Below are positions 16,570 through 25,224 of a stretch of 64,000 nucleotides of DNA, in pieces. This stretch comes from Ch128b sp964527925 (GTDB taxonomy: Bacteria; Bacteroidota; Ignavibacteria; Ch128b). The stretch covers positions 204,409-268,408 of the forward strand of contig CAZGQO010000002.1 in NCBI GenBank assembly GCA_964527925.1. The letters run 5' to 3'. Under the pieces are notes generated by a model that worked only from the letters and a program-made list of their open reading frames with translations, was not told where the DNA came from and made no database searches. Positions within the stretch are counted from its first letter, which is position 1; the number at the start of each line of letters is the position of its first letter. The position numbers and the translations under genes are program-made.

Positions 16570-17152
16570 ATAATTCCTCAATTTCTGAGTTATTGACAGC
16601 AATAGAACCATCTGTCCAGTTAAAAACAAATGGCAAAATTCTCAACACAAAATCAAATTTCCCGTTACCTTGAATTTTGATATAACCACCGAGTCTGGTG
16701 TTCATCGGTGGACAGGTTTTATTTTCACTGGCTAATTTTATTTCTTCAAATTCTTTTTGTGAGATTAATCCATCTTTAAGAGCTCTCACAGCATCATTTA
16801 TGTTAGGATAGTTGAGAATCAAAACTTTACCAAGTCCAGTTGTCTCTTTTTTCCAGCAAATGAAATATTCACCTTCAGGAGTAAAGCGATCATCTTTTGA
16901 TTCTTTTGAGTATTTCGGATTACCACCAAGAGCGATGTTGTAAGTTTTGATAAGAATTGAATCAACATGTAGATGTAATTTGTAATCAATTTTGTTTACA
17001 ACAATTCTTGGATTTTCAATTTTTGAAATTTTTCTTTCAACAAGAAGAGTATGGAGACTAACCTTGCGGAAATCCTGGAATATTCCATAGAAAATCATCC
17101 CGAGAATAAAAAGAATAATTCCGCCAACATAGTAAACAAGAGTTTTGATCAT
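16529..17152 (-). CDS. YkuD (L,D-transpeptidase) fold protein lacking catalytic His and Cys
   Basis: A 207-residue membrane-anchored protein (hydrophobic 4-24). The YkuD domain is recognisable from NPRIVVNKIDYKLHLHVD through GGNPKYSKESKDDRFTPEGEY to the C-terminal NWTDGSIAVNNSEIEELY and GTPVYIY. In active members the core reads GG.I.IHG and TDGCIAL; here residue 161 is Gln (IKIQGNG) and residue 183 is Ser (TDGSIAV). Both are single-base changes from the canonical codons, read from the DNA. It is therefore probably unable to crosslink peptidoglycan and may be a binding or scaffold protein, unless the domain uses Ser. It heads the operon with the lipoprotein, SDR, Omp85 and acylase genes. Confidence 0.8.
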   Translation of the reverse strand: MIKTLVYYVGGIILFILGMIFYGIFQDFRKVSLHTLLVERKISKIENPRIVVNKIDYKLHLHVDSILIKTYNIALGGNPKYSKESKDDRFTPEGEYFICWKKETTGLGKVLILNYPNINDAVRALKDGLISQKEFEEIKLASENKTCPPMNTRLGGYIKIQGNGKFDFVLRILPFVFNWTDGSIAVNNSEIEELYEVCPIGTPVYIY

Positions 17153-17167
17153 TTAATCAATTTAAGT

Positions 17168-17527
17168 TTATGATTTTTTGTAAGGGTACTCAGCAACTAC
17201 TACAGAATACATTCCGCCTCGAGGATTAAACTCACCTGTTACTTTCATATATCTTGGTTGGAGTACTTTCACCAGATGATCAAGAATAAAATTGACAACG
17301 CTCTCGTAAAAAATTCCATCATTACGAAATGAATTGAAATAATATTTCAAAGATTTAAGTTCTACACATTTTTTATCTGGAATATATTCAATAGTAATCT
17401 TACCAAAATCAGGATTTCCAGTTTTCGGACAGACTGATGTAAATTCAGGTTGAACATGAGTAATTAAATAATCTCGATCCGGAAATTGATTATCGAAAGT
17501 TTCTAAGATTTTGATTTTGTCTTCCAT
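17168..17527 (-). CDS. queF: NADPH-dependent 7-cyano-7-deazaguanine reductase
   Basis: A 119-residue enzyme that reduces preQ0 to preQ1 in queuosine synthesis. The short unimodular form: FTSVCPKTGNPDFG carries the thioimide-forming Cys33 and Asp40, and VELKSLKYYFNSFRNDG is the family motif. ATG 17527 is preceded by AGGG 6 nt upstream and is preferred over a TTG at 17539 that overlaps queC. It follows queC and queD as one operon. Confidence 0.96.
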   Translation of the reverse strand: MEDKIKILETFDNQFPDRDYLITHVQPEFTSVCPKTGNPDFGKITIEYIPDKKCVELKSLKYYFNSFRNDGIFYESVVNFILDHLVKVLQPRYMKVTGEFNPRGGMYSVVVAEYPYKKS

Positions 17528-17535
17528 TTTTTCCC

Positions 17536-18246
17536 TCAAATATATTTTGGTTTTACACGATAAGGAATTGGATCATCAAAACCTGCCATTTGAAAACCTC
17601 TGAGCCGCAGAGCACAACTATCACAAACACCGCAGGCTACTTCTTCATCTTTATAACATGACCAGGTTAAATGAAAAGGTGCGTTCAACTCAATTCCGTT
17701 TTTAACAATCTCAAATTTTTTCATTGAGATTAGCGGTGTTTCGACTGTGATGTTTGTCGTTGGTTTTGTTCCGACTTTAATTACTTCGTTGAATTTCTCA
17801 TAAAAAATTTTTCTGCAATCAGGGTAACCAGAAGAATCTTCTTCAACAGCTCCAATAAAAATTTTTTCCGCACCGAGAACCTCCGCCCATGCAACAGCCA
17901 TCGAAAGAATGTTCGCATTTCGGAATGGAACATAAGAAGTTGGAATTTCTTTTGAATTTAAGTTAGCAAGTGAAACTTCAATATTTTCATCCGTCAAAGA
18001 AGAACCACCTATTTTTTTGAAGAAAGTTGTATCGAGGACAAGCCTGTGTTTTGCATTATAATAATCTGCAATATCATTAAAGGCTTTTAATTCTTTTTTC
18101 TCAGTCCGCTGACCGTAATTTAAGTGCAGCATAGCCAGTTCATATTTTTGAGCTGCAATTGCAGTTGTTACGCAGCTATCCATTCCTCCACTTGCAAGAA
18201 CAACAGCTAATTTTTTTTGATTTACATTTTCCTGAATCATTTCCAC
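17536..18246 (-). CDS. queC: 7-cyano-7-deazaguanine synthase
   Basis: A 236-residue ATP-dependent amidoligase/nitrile synthase that converts 7-carboxy-7-deazaguanine to preQ0. The PP-loop SGGMDS is at residues 19-24, and the zinc site is formed by the downstream cysteines in WSCYKDEEVACGVCDSC. Start ATG 18246, 19 bp after the queD stop. The missing middle step, QueE, is not in this window. Confidence 0.96.
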   Translation of the reverse strand: MEMIQENVNQKKLAVVLASGGMDSCVTTAIAAQKYELAMLHLNYGQRTEKKELKAFNDIADYYNAKHRLVLDTTFFKKIGGSSLTDENIEVSLANLNSKEIPTSYVPFRNANILSMAVAWAEVLGAEKIFIGAVEEDSSGYPDCRKIFYEKFNEVIKVGTKPTTNITVETPLISMKKFEIVKNGIELNAPFHLTWSCYKDEEVACGVCDSCALRLRGFQMAGFDDPIPYRVKPKYI

Positions 18247-18265
18247 TCTCTTACATTTCTTAGAC

Positions 18266-18685
18266 TTACTTTTGAATTAGTCTCGTTAACTCAGCGAAAG
18301 AATCGAGTGTTTCATAAACTCTAACTGTAATTGATCTCAAATTCTCAGGCAAATTCTGATTCAAAATTCGATTTAGAATAAAGATGCAAATGTTTTCTGC
18401 TGTAGAAGGAAAATCGATAATCACGATTCGTTCATTGATTTTTCTGGCAATCTCAATCAGTTCTTGGTCATTTTTATCACAAATTATGGAATGGTCCATT
18501 TCGTCAATTACTGGATGTACAATTTTATGAATATCATAAAAATCGATTAACATTCCGTTTTTGTCCAGCTCCCCTTCGAATTGAACCAGAGCTTTATACG
18601 AATGACCGTGTAAATTTTTGCAACGACCTTCATGAAAAGGCAAACGATGAGCCATTTCCCATCTGAATTCTTTTGATACTTTCAT
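18266..18685 (-). CDS. queD: 6-carboxy-5,6,7,8-tetrahydropterin synthase
   Basis: A 139-residue enzyme of the 6-pyruvoyltetrahydropterin synthase family, first committed step from GTP-derived dihydroneopterin triphosphate to 7-deazaguanine. Zinc ligands His13 (AHRL), His26 and His28 (LHGHSY), catalytic Cys22, and the acidic DMDHSIICD are all visible. First gene of queD-queC-queF, placed 30 bp downstream of the tRNA-Arg gene on the same strand. Confidence 0.96.
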   Translation of the reverse strand: MKVSKEFRWEMAHRLPFHEGRCKNLHGHSYKALVQFEGELDKNGMLIDFYDIHKIVHPVIDEMDHSIICDKNDQELIEIARKINERIVIIDFPSTAENICIFILNRILNQNLPENLRSITVRVYETLDSFAELTRLIQK

Positions 18686-18715
18686 AATTCTCCGATTTTA
18701 ATTTATACTTAACAG

Positions 18716-18788
18716 TACCCCCGACAGGACTCGAACCTGTGCACCTGGCTCCGGAGGCCAGTGCTCTATCCAGCTGAGCTACGGGGGC
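18716..18788 (-). tRNA. tRNA-Arg (anticodon CCG)
   Basis: The minus strand folds into a full cloverleaf: acceptor GCCCCCG, D arm with GCTCAGCTGGATAGAGC, anticodon stem CTGGC/GCCAG with loop CTCCGGA giving anticodon CCG, and T arm CAGGTTCGAGTCCTG. Discriminator A, no encoded CCA. The first acceptor pair is G-U. Reads codon CGG. The region 18789-19022 upstream shows no other gene. Confidence 0.96.
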
Positions 18789-19022
18789 AAAAAATCTTTT
18801 CTGTTTACAAACTAATACAAGTTTAAAATTTTTTCCATTAAACGATTTCTTTTCTAATTAATAATTTTTGTTACGATTTGAAAATTCTGTTAAAATTTGA
18901 TGTCGATTTTCATTATTTGTCGCAAAGATGAGTTTTATGATAACTTTCGTTTTTGAAGATTATTTATCAATAAGAAATTTAGAATGAGACTTTCTTTTAG
19001 ATAGTTTCTGAAAAGATGAAAT

Positions 19023-20354
19023 TTAGTTCTTCACAACCAACGCAATCATTACATCCATTACATTTGTTAATGTGGGACCAGTTTTAATTAATCCATTAAA
19101 TTGATTGAAGAAATTATATGAATCGAAATCCATCAGATATTTTTTATAATCAATTTTTGAATCAAAGATTTTTTTAATCATTTCCCCTGTAATGAATGCA
19201 CCTGCTGAGTCTGTCCTGCCATCATTTCCGTCAGTTGCAATTGAAGAAATTAGGAATTCCATTGAGAGAGAGATTTTTGATTCAGTTAATAGATGAAGAA
19301 ACTGAAGTACAAAATGGGTATTTCTTCCTCCAAGTCCGCTTCCTTGAACTTCCAGATAAGTTTCGCCACCCCAGATAATACATTCCTTGATTGGTCTACT
19401 TGAATCATTTAACTGTATTAACGCGGAAAATAATTGTGAACATAGATCTTCAGTTGTTCCTGAAACATCAGATCTTTGTGAGTGAATGTTATATCCCAGA
19501 TTCTTTGCAACTTTGGCTGCTTCATTAACTGCATCTTTATTTGATGCAACAATAAAATTATGAACGTGTGTTTTGTAATAGTCAACAATTTTTTCTGGAA
19601 CAGGTTCAAATAAAATTAATTTCGAAAGCTTTTCGTAAAGATTTTCATTTCTAAAGTTAATCGAACTCATTTGATTCTTTTTCATCCAGGAAAAATTATG
19701 ACCCTCTTCAAGATAAGTTGGTCCAGAAGCAATTGTACTTAAATCATCACCAACAACATCGGAAATAATGATTGAAATTAATTCAGATGGATAAACATAA
19801 CTTAAAAGTTTTCCGCCTTTTACTTTCGATAGAGCTTTCCTGATTTTGTTAATTTCATGAATTGAAAATTTGTGATGAATTAAATACTCATTGATAGCAG
19901 TTAAAGCTTCAATTGTAAAACCTTCAATTAGATTTTCAAATAATGAAGAACCACCGCCAGAGATTAAACAGATTACCAGATCGTTTTCCTTTGTTTTATG
20001 AAGTAGTTCGATAATTTTATTAGAATGAGTTAAAGTATTTTTATCTGGAATGGGATGCCCTGCTTCAAAAATTTCAATCTTTTGAGTTGGTGTTTTATGA
20101 TTGTATTTGGTGATAACAAAACCTTCCTCAATTCTATCAGAAAAATATTTTTCAAATTCAGAAGCCATTGCAGACGAAGCTTTACCAAAGCCAATCACAT
20201 AGATTTTTTCATATTCATCCAGATTAAATAAATTTTCATTTATAATTAAAAAGTTATTTTCTCTTTTTATTCTTGTTTTGAAGATTTCTTTCGGTGTGAC
20301 AGAGTTGATAGCGCAGTGAATTATACTTAAAAAGTCTTCATAAATAAGACTCAT
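19023..20354 (-). CDS. glycerate 2-kinase (GckA/MOFRL family)
   Basis: A 443-residue enzyme that phosphorylates D-glycerate to 2-phosphoglycerate. N-terminal DUF4147-type domain with VIGFGKASSAMA, AGHPIPDKNTL and the glycine/serine-rich LISGGGSSLFE, then INKIRKALSKVKGGKL; C-terminal MOFRL domain with IWGGETYLEVQGSGLGGRNTH and ATDGNDGRTDSAGAF. Length is normal for the family. It lies 10 bp downstream of the STAS gene, so it may be cotranscribed with the signalling genes although the functions seem unrelated. Confidence 0.93.
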   Translation of the reverse strand: MSLIYEDFLSIIHCAINSVTPKEIFKTRIKRENNFLIINENLFNLDEYEKIYVIGFGKASSAMASEFEKYFSDRIEEGFVITKYNHKTPTQKIEIFEAGHPIPDKNTLTHSNKIIELLHKTKENDLVICLISGGGSSLFENLIEGFTIEALTAINEYLIHHKFSIHEINKIRKALSKVKGGKLLSYVYPSELISIIISDVVGDDLSTIASGPTYLEEGHNFSWMKKNQMSSINFRNENLYEKLSKLILFEPVPEKIVDYYKTHVHNFIVASNKDAVNEAAKVAKNLGYNIHSQRSDVSGTTEDLCSQLFSALIQLNDSSRPIKECIIWGGETYLEVQGSGLGGRNTHFVLQFLHLLTESKISLSMEFLISSIATDGNDGRTDSAGAFITGEMIKKIFDSKIDYKKYLMDFDSYNFFNQFNGLIKTGPTLTNVMDVMIALVVKN

Positions 20355-20364
20355 ACAATTTCAA

Positions 20365-20721
20365 TTAACTAATCAATACCTTTTCAGCTTGTTTTAAGTC
20401 TGAAGCAATCATAAACAAAGCATCCAGTTGAGATATTACGAATCTATCATGAACAGCAGCTGAACTAACAACACAAGAGATTTTGCCATTGAGTTTGTTT
20501 AGTATTTTATAAGCGTATACAATTGCACCAATGAATGAGCTATCAACGAATTCGACACTTCTTAAATCAAAGAGAATTTTTTTACATCCCTGTTTTTGGA
20601 TTACTTCATCAATAATTTCTTTGAATACAACTGTTAAAGGTGCAGCAGCAATTGGTGCTTTAACGGTTATTTTACAAAAATCATCAAATTTTTCTATCTC
20701 GAAATTTTCTCTATTGTTCAT
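20365..20721 (-). CDS. STAS-domain anti-sigma-factor antagonist
   Basis: A 118-residue single STAS domain of the SpoIIAA/RsbV type. The core KKILFDLRSVEFVDSSFIGAI contains the Ser that kinases phosphorylate and PP2C phosphatases dephosphorylate. Its neighbour upstream (20801-22078) is exactly such a phosphatase, so the pair should form a partner switch that controls an anti-sigma factor or another target. No RsbW-like small kinase is visible nearby. Confidence 0.88.
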   Translation of the reverse strand: MNNRENFEIEKFDDFCKITVKAPIAAAPLTVVFKEIIDEVIQKQGCKKILFDLRSVEFVDSSFIGAIVYAYKILNKLNGKISCVVSSAAVHDRFVISQLDALFMIASDLKQAEKVLIS

Positions 20722-20800
20722 TTCTTAAACTCGATTTTCGTTTTCAATTTAATGTTTGAATAATTAATATGCATTATAACGAGAATCCACAAAAATTATA

Positions 20801-22078
20801 TTAAAATATCAATCTCTCCCCTTTAATAACAATCAACATAGTTATATCATCAAATTGGGGTTGTCCTGCTGCAAATTTTTCAATTTTATCTGGCAATTCA
20901 GAAAAAATTTTTAAAGGTCGATGCTTATTGTTAAGTAAAATTTCTAATAATCTTTCATCACCAAATCTTTCTTCATCAGGATTGTTTGATTCGGTTACGC
21001 CGTCAGTGTAAACGAAAAGAAAAGAATTTTCTGGAAAATGAACAGTTGTAGGTATGTACTCATAATCTTCAAGTATTCCCATCATCAAGTTGTTTGAATT
21101 AAGTTTTATCAATTCATGATCAGAAGAAATAATTAAAGCGGGTTCGTGTCCGTTATTGATATAGGTAATTTCACTTTTCTGAAAATTAATCAGTGCAAGA
21201 AAAATTGTAATAAATTTATCAAGCGGTGTATTTTTTGCTAAAAATCGATTCAGGTTATTTGACATCGAGATGAAATCAATTTTCGATTCAATTGCTGAAG
21301 AAAGATAAGCTTTAACCGAAGCCATTATTAACGATGCCTGCGCACCTTTTCCAGCAACATCACCAAGTACTATAAGAAGTTCATTATCATTGATAAGAAA
21401 ATAATCATAATAATCACCACTGATATATCTTGCTGGTTTATAGTAACCCTTAACATAAATATCCTTGAGATGAATTTCCTTTTTGGGTAACAATGATTCC
21501 TGAATTTGACTTGCAATTTTCAAATCTGTTTCAATTACTTGTTTTTCCAGCAATTGAGAATGTAGCCATGCTTTTTCTAATGTTAAACCAACAAGTCGAG
21601 CAAATTCAACTAAAAGGAATTCATCTTCTTCTGAGAAATGATGATTATCTTTTTTATTCAAAGCCTGAATTACACCAATAATTCTTTCAGAAGTTTTCAG
21701 AGGAACTGTTAAAATGTTTCTGGTTTTGAAACCTGTTATGTGGTCAATGTTAGAATAAAATCTTTCATCTTTACTCACATCGTAAATGTTAACAACCTTA
21801 TCAGTTTCAGCAACAAAACCTGCCAGTCCTTTTCCGAAAGGCACTTTGATTTTTTCTATTTCTTCTTTTGAAAGATTGGTCGCAACTTTTAGTTCTAATT
21901 GTTTCGAATTTTGATTCAACAAAAATATCGAACCAGCCTCAGCATTAAGCAGATTTGAGATTTGTTCAAGTACAAGCTTCAGAATTTCGTCGGGATTTAG
22001 TGGAGATGAAATATATTCAAAAGCTTGAATGAGAGCTTCGAGATTTTTTCTTGATAGATTATGAATTAATGAATTCAT
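20801..22078 (-). CDS. GAF-domain PP2C serine phosphatase (RsbU/SpoIIE type)
   Basis: A 425-residue cytoplasmic phosphatase. A GAF sensor at about 15-165 (AGSIFLLNQNSKQLELKVATN...GKGLAGFVAETDKVVNI) is linked by a helix to a PP2C domain with DLKIASQIQESLLPK, YISGDYYDYF (metal Asp), LGDVAGKGAQASLIMA, INNGHEPALI and FVYTDGVTE. Start ATG overlaps the histidine kinase stop by 4 bp (ATGA). Expected to dephosphorylate the STAS protein encoded 79 bp downstream. Confidence 0.92.
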   Translation of the reverse strand: MNSLIHNLSRKNLEALIQAFEYISSPLNPDEILKLVLEQISNLLNAEAGSIFLLNQNSKQLELKVATNLSKEEIEKIKVPFGKGLAGFVAETDKVVNIYDVSKDERFYSNIDHITGFKTRNILTVPLKTSERIIGVIQALNKKDNHHFSEEDEFLLVEFARLVGLTLEKAWLHSQLLEKQVIETDLKIASQIQESLLPKKEIHLKDIYVKGYYKPARYISGDYYDYFLINDNELLIVLGDVAGKGAQASLIMASVKAYLSSAIESKIDFISMSNNLNRFLAKNTPLDKFITIFLALINFQKSEITYINNGHEPALIISSDHELIKLNSNNLMMGILEDYEYIPTTVHFPENSFLFVYTDGVTESNNPDEERFGDERLLEILLNNKHRPLKIFSELPDKIEKFAAGQPQFDDITMLIVIKGERLIF

Positions 22079-23298
22079 TCCTGAACCGCAGCAGGTAATT
22101 TGATATAAAATGTCGTTCCTACATTTTCTTTTGATTCAAACCAGATTTGTCCATTGTGATTTTCAATTATTTTCTTACAGATATCCAATCCAAGCCCGGT
22201 CCCACTCGATTTAGTTGTGAAAAAAGGCTCCCAGACTTTTTCTCTAATTTCGTCTGGAATTCCTTTCCCATAATCTTTGATTTTAATAACCCAGAAATTA
22301 TCAACCGGTTCAACAAAAATTTCAATTCTGCTTTTCGGTTCAGATGCATGTCCTGCATTTCGAATCAAATTAATCAATACCTGTTGAATCTTATCGGCGT
22401 TGCCAATTATTCTTGGAGAAATGTTTTCTGAGTGTTCAAATATGATTTTAATCGTGCTCAGGTCTTTATCAAATCCACAAATTGAGATGGTGTTTTTAAT
22501 TATTGGAATTAAATCAATCACACTTTTTTCATAATCCTTCTTTTTTGTGAAATCTCTGATTTCATCAAGGAGGTTTATTATTCTGTTTCGTGCATCAATA
22601 ATCAACTGAGTGTACATTTGAATTCGAGGATTATCGGGATGCATTTTTTTAATCGCCTCAACTGCCATTACAACACCCAATTGATTTTTAATTTCATGAC
22701 TGATACCTGAGGCAAACTGTCCAATTGTTGCAAATTTTTCTTGTTTGATAATGGTTTCTTGTGCTGCCTGTAATTCTTCGTAAGCTTTCTGTAAAAGTTC
22801 GTATTGCTCTTTTTGTTTTTGAATCAATCGAGAGTTTTCAATTGCCACAGCTGCAATTGACGCGAAGGCTAAAGCGTAATCTTTATCTTCATCAGTGAAG
22901 CTGCCATCAACTTTATTCAATACTTGAAACACACCAATTATCTTATCATCAATATTCTTCATCGGGACGGTTAAGATATTTCGAGTTACAAAGCCTGTCT
23001 TGGTATCAATTTCTTTATTGAAATTTGGATCGTTATAAGGGTCATTTGTAATAATGCATTCACCAGTGAGAGCAACTCGCCCAGAAATTCCTGTTTTTGC
23101 AGAAAATCTCAGTTCTCTCTGATCGACTCCCGTTCCAACTTTTGAATAAAGTTCATCGGAATCTTCATCATACAAAAACACAGTTGATCTTTCAGCATTC
23201 AATATATTGCGAGAACTATCAACTATTAGAATCAATAATGTGTCAAGGTTTTTCTCGGAGGTTAATTTTATTGCGATATCTACAAATTGTTTTAGCAT
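22075..23298 (-). CDS. GAF-domain sensor histidine kinase
   Basis: A 407-residue soluble kinase. GAF at about 14-155, coiled coil at about 157-190, DHp helix with phospho-acceptor His201 (SGISHEIKNQLG), then the HATPase domain with NLIRNAGHA, DYGKGIPDEI, WEPFFTTKSSGTGLGL. No receiver or partner regulator adjoins it; it is followed by the GAF-PP2C phosphatase with overlapping stop and start. Its GAF is close to that of the phosphatase (both have TGFKTRNILTVPLK-like segments), so both may sense the same input. Confidence 0.93.
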   Translation of the reverse strand: MLKQFVDIAIKLTSEKNLDTLLILIVDSSRNILNAERSTVFLYDEDSDELYSKVGTGVDQRELRFSAKTGISGRVALTGECIITNDPYNDPNFNKEIDTKTGFVTRNILTVPMKNIDDKIIGVFQVLNKVDGSFTDEDKDYALAFASIAAVAIENSRLIQKQKEQYELLQKAYEELQAAQETIIKQEKFATIGQFASGISHEIKNQLGVVMAVEAIKKMHPDNPRIQMYTQLIIDARNRIINLLDEIRDFTKKKDYEKSVIDLIPIIKNTISICGFDKDLSTIKIIFEHSENISPRIIGNADKIQQVLINLIRNAGHASEPKSRIEIFVEPVDNFWVIKIKDYGKGIPDEIREKVWEPFFTTKSSGTGLGLDICKKIIENHNGQIWFESKENVGTTFYIKLPAAVQE

Positions 23299-23446
23299 AG
23301 TCTAAATCAAAAATACAATTTTTAAGCAAAATCCGACTTGAAATAATTACAAAAAAAATTATTTTACATTTGAAAATAATAATAAATTTTACATTTATAA
23401 CTACAAATTAATCAATACAAAGTTTGATTAAAATAAAGGAGGGGCT

Positions 23447-24469
23447 ATGAAATTAAGGTTAGTAATCATCGTATTATTTATTGTTAATCTCGCTTTCTCT
23501 CAGCCATCAATTAGATTAATCGTTTTCCCGAATCTGACAACAACCGACTTTGCTTCATTCACTACTTTAAATGATCTGCAAGGTGCACCAAGAATTTTTT
23601 GTGCTGAAATTAATGCACCTGGTCAGTATGTAAGAATGTCTGGTACTGTTGAATGGAAAAAAGTTGGTGCAACTGATTTTGTTGAAGTTGCCTGGTTTAT
23701 TACTCTCCCATTTCTCGCAAGAACAATTTGCAATGATGATATAGGCAAAGTAGATGTTAGAATTTATGATCATAGATCGAACACTGATTTAATTGAAGAA
23801 AATCTCAGATATGGAAAACCAACTGGTGAATACAGATTAACTGTTGTACTCTTCGATTCATCAGGAAATATCCAGCTATCCTCAGATACGAGAAATTTAG
23901 TCTTTCTTAATCCGTCACAAACAATCACAATTATCAATCCAAAAGCTAACGGAACTTATGATGCTGGCAATATTTTGGTTGAATGGACTCCGGTTCAAGG
24001 AGTTAGTGAGTATTTCATAAAAGCAAGTGAGAGAAGAGATCCTTCTCAATCCTTAGAAGAAGCATTGGAGAGAGGAACTCCATATGTAAATAATAGAAGT
24101 GTTGGACAATCAAACAGTGTAAATCTACGGGATCTCTTAGAAAGAGAATTAAGACCAGGTGCAGAAATCGTTTTACAAGTTTCGGCTTCAATTCCTGGTC
24201 CTTTTGGTGGAACAAAAATTTTTAGTGAAATCGTAAACTTCAATATTCTAAATCCTGAATCTCAGCAATATCAACAACTCGTTCAAAGATTCAATAATGC
24301 TTTGCAAAGATTGGGCAATAATAGTTTAATTCAATTATTACAAAGTGGGCAGTTAAATCCTGCTTCACTCCAGATTCGCAGAGAAGATGGGACAATCATG
24401 ACATTTGAAGAATTAGTACTTTTCCTCGAGATGAATGCGAATCAAATCATCAGAATTGAACAGGAATAA
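23447..24469 (+). CDS. secreted protein of unknown function (operon with FecR-domain and barrel proteins)
   Basis: A 340-residue protein. Signal peptide 1-18 (MKLRLVIIVLFIVNLAFS). The central part looks beta-sandwich-like: IINPKANGTYDAGNILVEWTPVQGVSEYFIKAS is typical of fibronectin-III/Ig-like carbohydrate- or protein-binding domains. The C-terminus is helical and Gln-rich. ATG 23447 has AGGAGG upstream. First gene of a three-gene plus-strand operon divergent from the GAF kinase. No enzyme motif; surface or periplasmic structural role likely. Confidence 0.75.
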   Translation: MKLRLVIIVLFIVNLAFSQPSIRLIVFPNLTTTDFASFTTLNDLQGAPRIFCAEINAPGQYVRMSGTVEWKKVGATDFVEVAWFITLPFLARTICNDDIGKVDVRIYDHRSNTDLIEENLRYGKPTGEYRLTVVLFDSSGNIQLSSDTRNLVFLNPSQTITIINPKANGTYDAGNILVEWTPVQGVSEYFIKASERRDPSQSLEEALERGTPYVNNRSVGQSNSVNLRDLLERELRPGAEIVLQVSASIPGPFGGTKIFSEIVNFNILNPESQQYQQLVQRFNNALQRLGNNSLIQLLQSGQLNPASLQIRREDGTIMTFEELVLFLEMNANQIIRIEQE

Positions 24470-24482
24470 TAAGGAGGGCAAG

Positions 24483-25184
24483 ATGAAAAGCAATATTCTA
24501 TTCATTGTTGTCTTAATTTTTTCAGTAAGTTTATTGAAGAGTTTTGCTCATGAAAATCCAAACTCATCACTCGCAAGTGCTGCAGTAGTAATAAAAACAA
24601 TTCAGGATGTCAAGCACAAAAAACCAAAATCCGACTGGTTTGTAACAAAACCTTTAACTCAACTCGAAACACGAGATCAATTACGAACTGGACATAAATC
24701 AGTAGCTGTTGTAAGGTTTCTCGATGGCAGCAGTTTAAGAGTCAGAGAAAATACTGTAATTACAATTTTCGCAGATAAAAAGGATCGAGGCTTAATTAAA
24801 AATACAAAGATCGATATTGGAACGATGAGATTTGATGTTGAAAAACAAGAAGAAGGCGATGAATTCATCATTACAACACCTACTGCAGTTGCAACGATTA
24901 GAGGAACATCAGGTCTTGTTAAAGTACTTGAAGATGGTTCAACTTTGTTGACAGCTGAAAGTGGTTTAGTTAATGTTAGAGCTTTATTCGGAGTTCAACA
25001 AACTGGTGATGTTGAAGCCGGTAATACTTCATTCGTGACCCGTCAGGGAAATGTTTCCATCAATCCTTCAACAAATGAAGAAAGAAATGAATCGAGAAAT
25101 TCCTTGAGAACTCAAGAGAAATACATAAGAGTTCAGACTCCACAGGGTACATTTAGAATTTATTACCTTGACTTTGAACAGTAA
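24483..25184 (+). CDS. FecR-domain secreted protein
   Basis: A 233-residue protein from ATG 24483, which has AAGGAGG upstream; the longer frame from 24435 lacks a signal. Signal peptide about 1-20, then a FecR domain: VRFLDGSSLRVRENTVITI, IGTMRFDVEKQEEGDEFIITTPTAVATIRGTSGLV. In TonB systems FecR is a periplasmic regulator, but stand-alone exported FecR domains like this one are common and of unknown role. Follows the preceding gene by 13 bp and precedes a barrel protein. Confidence 0.85.
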   Translation: MKSNILFIVVLIFSVSLLKSFAHENPNSSLASAAVVIKTIQDVKHKKPKSDWFVTKPLTQLETRDQLRTGHKSVAVVRFLDGSSLRVRENTVITIFADKKDRGLIKNTKIDIGTMRFDVEKQEEGDEFIITTPTAVATIRGTSGLVKVLEDGSTLLTAESGLVNVRALFGVQQTGDVEAGNTSFVTRQGNVSINPSTNEERNESRNSLRTQEKYIRVQTPQGTFRIYYLDFEQ

Positions 25185-25224
25185 AAATAATTAATGAAGA
25201 TTTCGATTAACTCTAAATGAAAAA

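Noticed and set aside
18686..18715. preQ1 riboswitch in front of queD
   Set aside because: Only 30 bp separate queD from the tRNA gene, which is too short for the aptamer.
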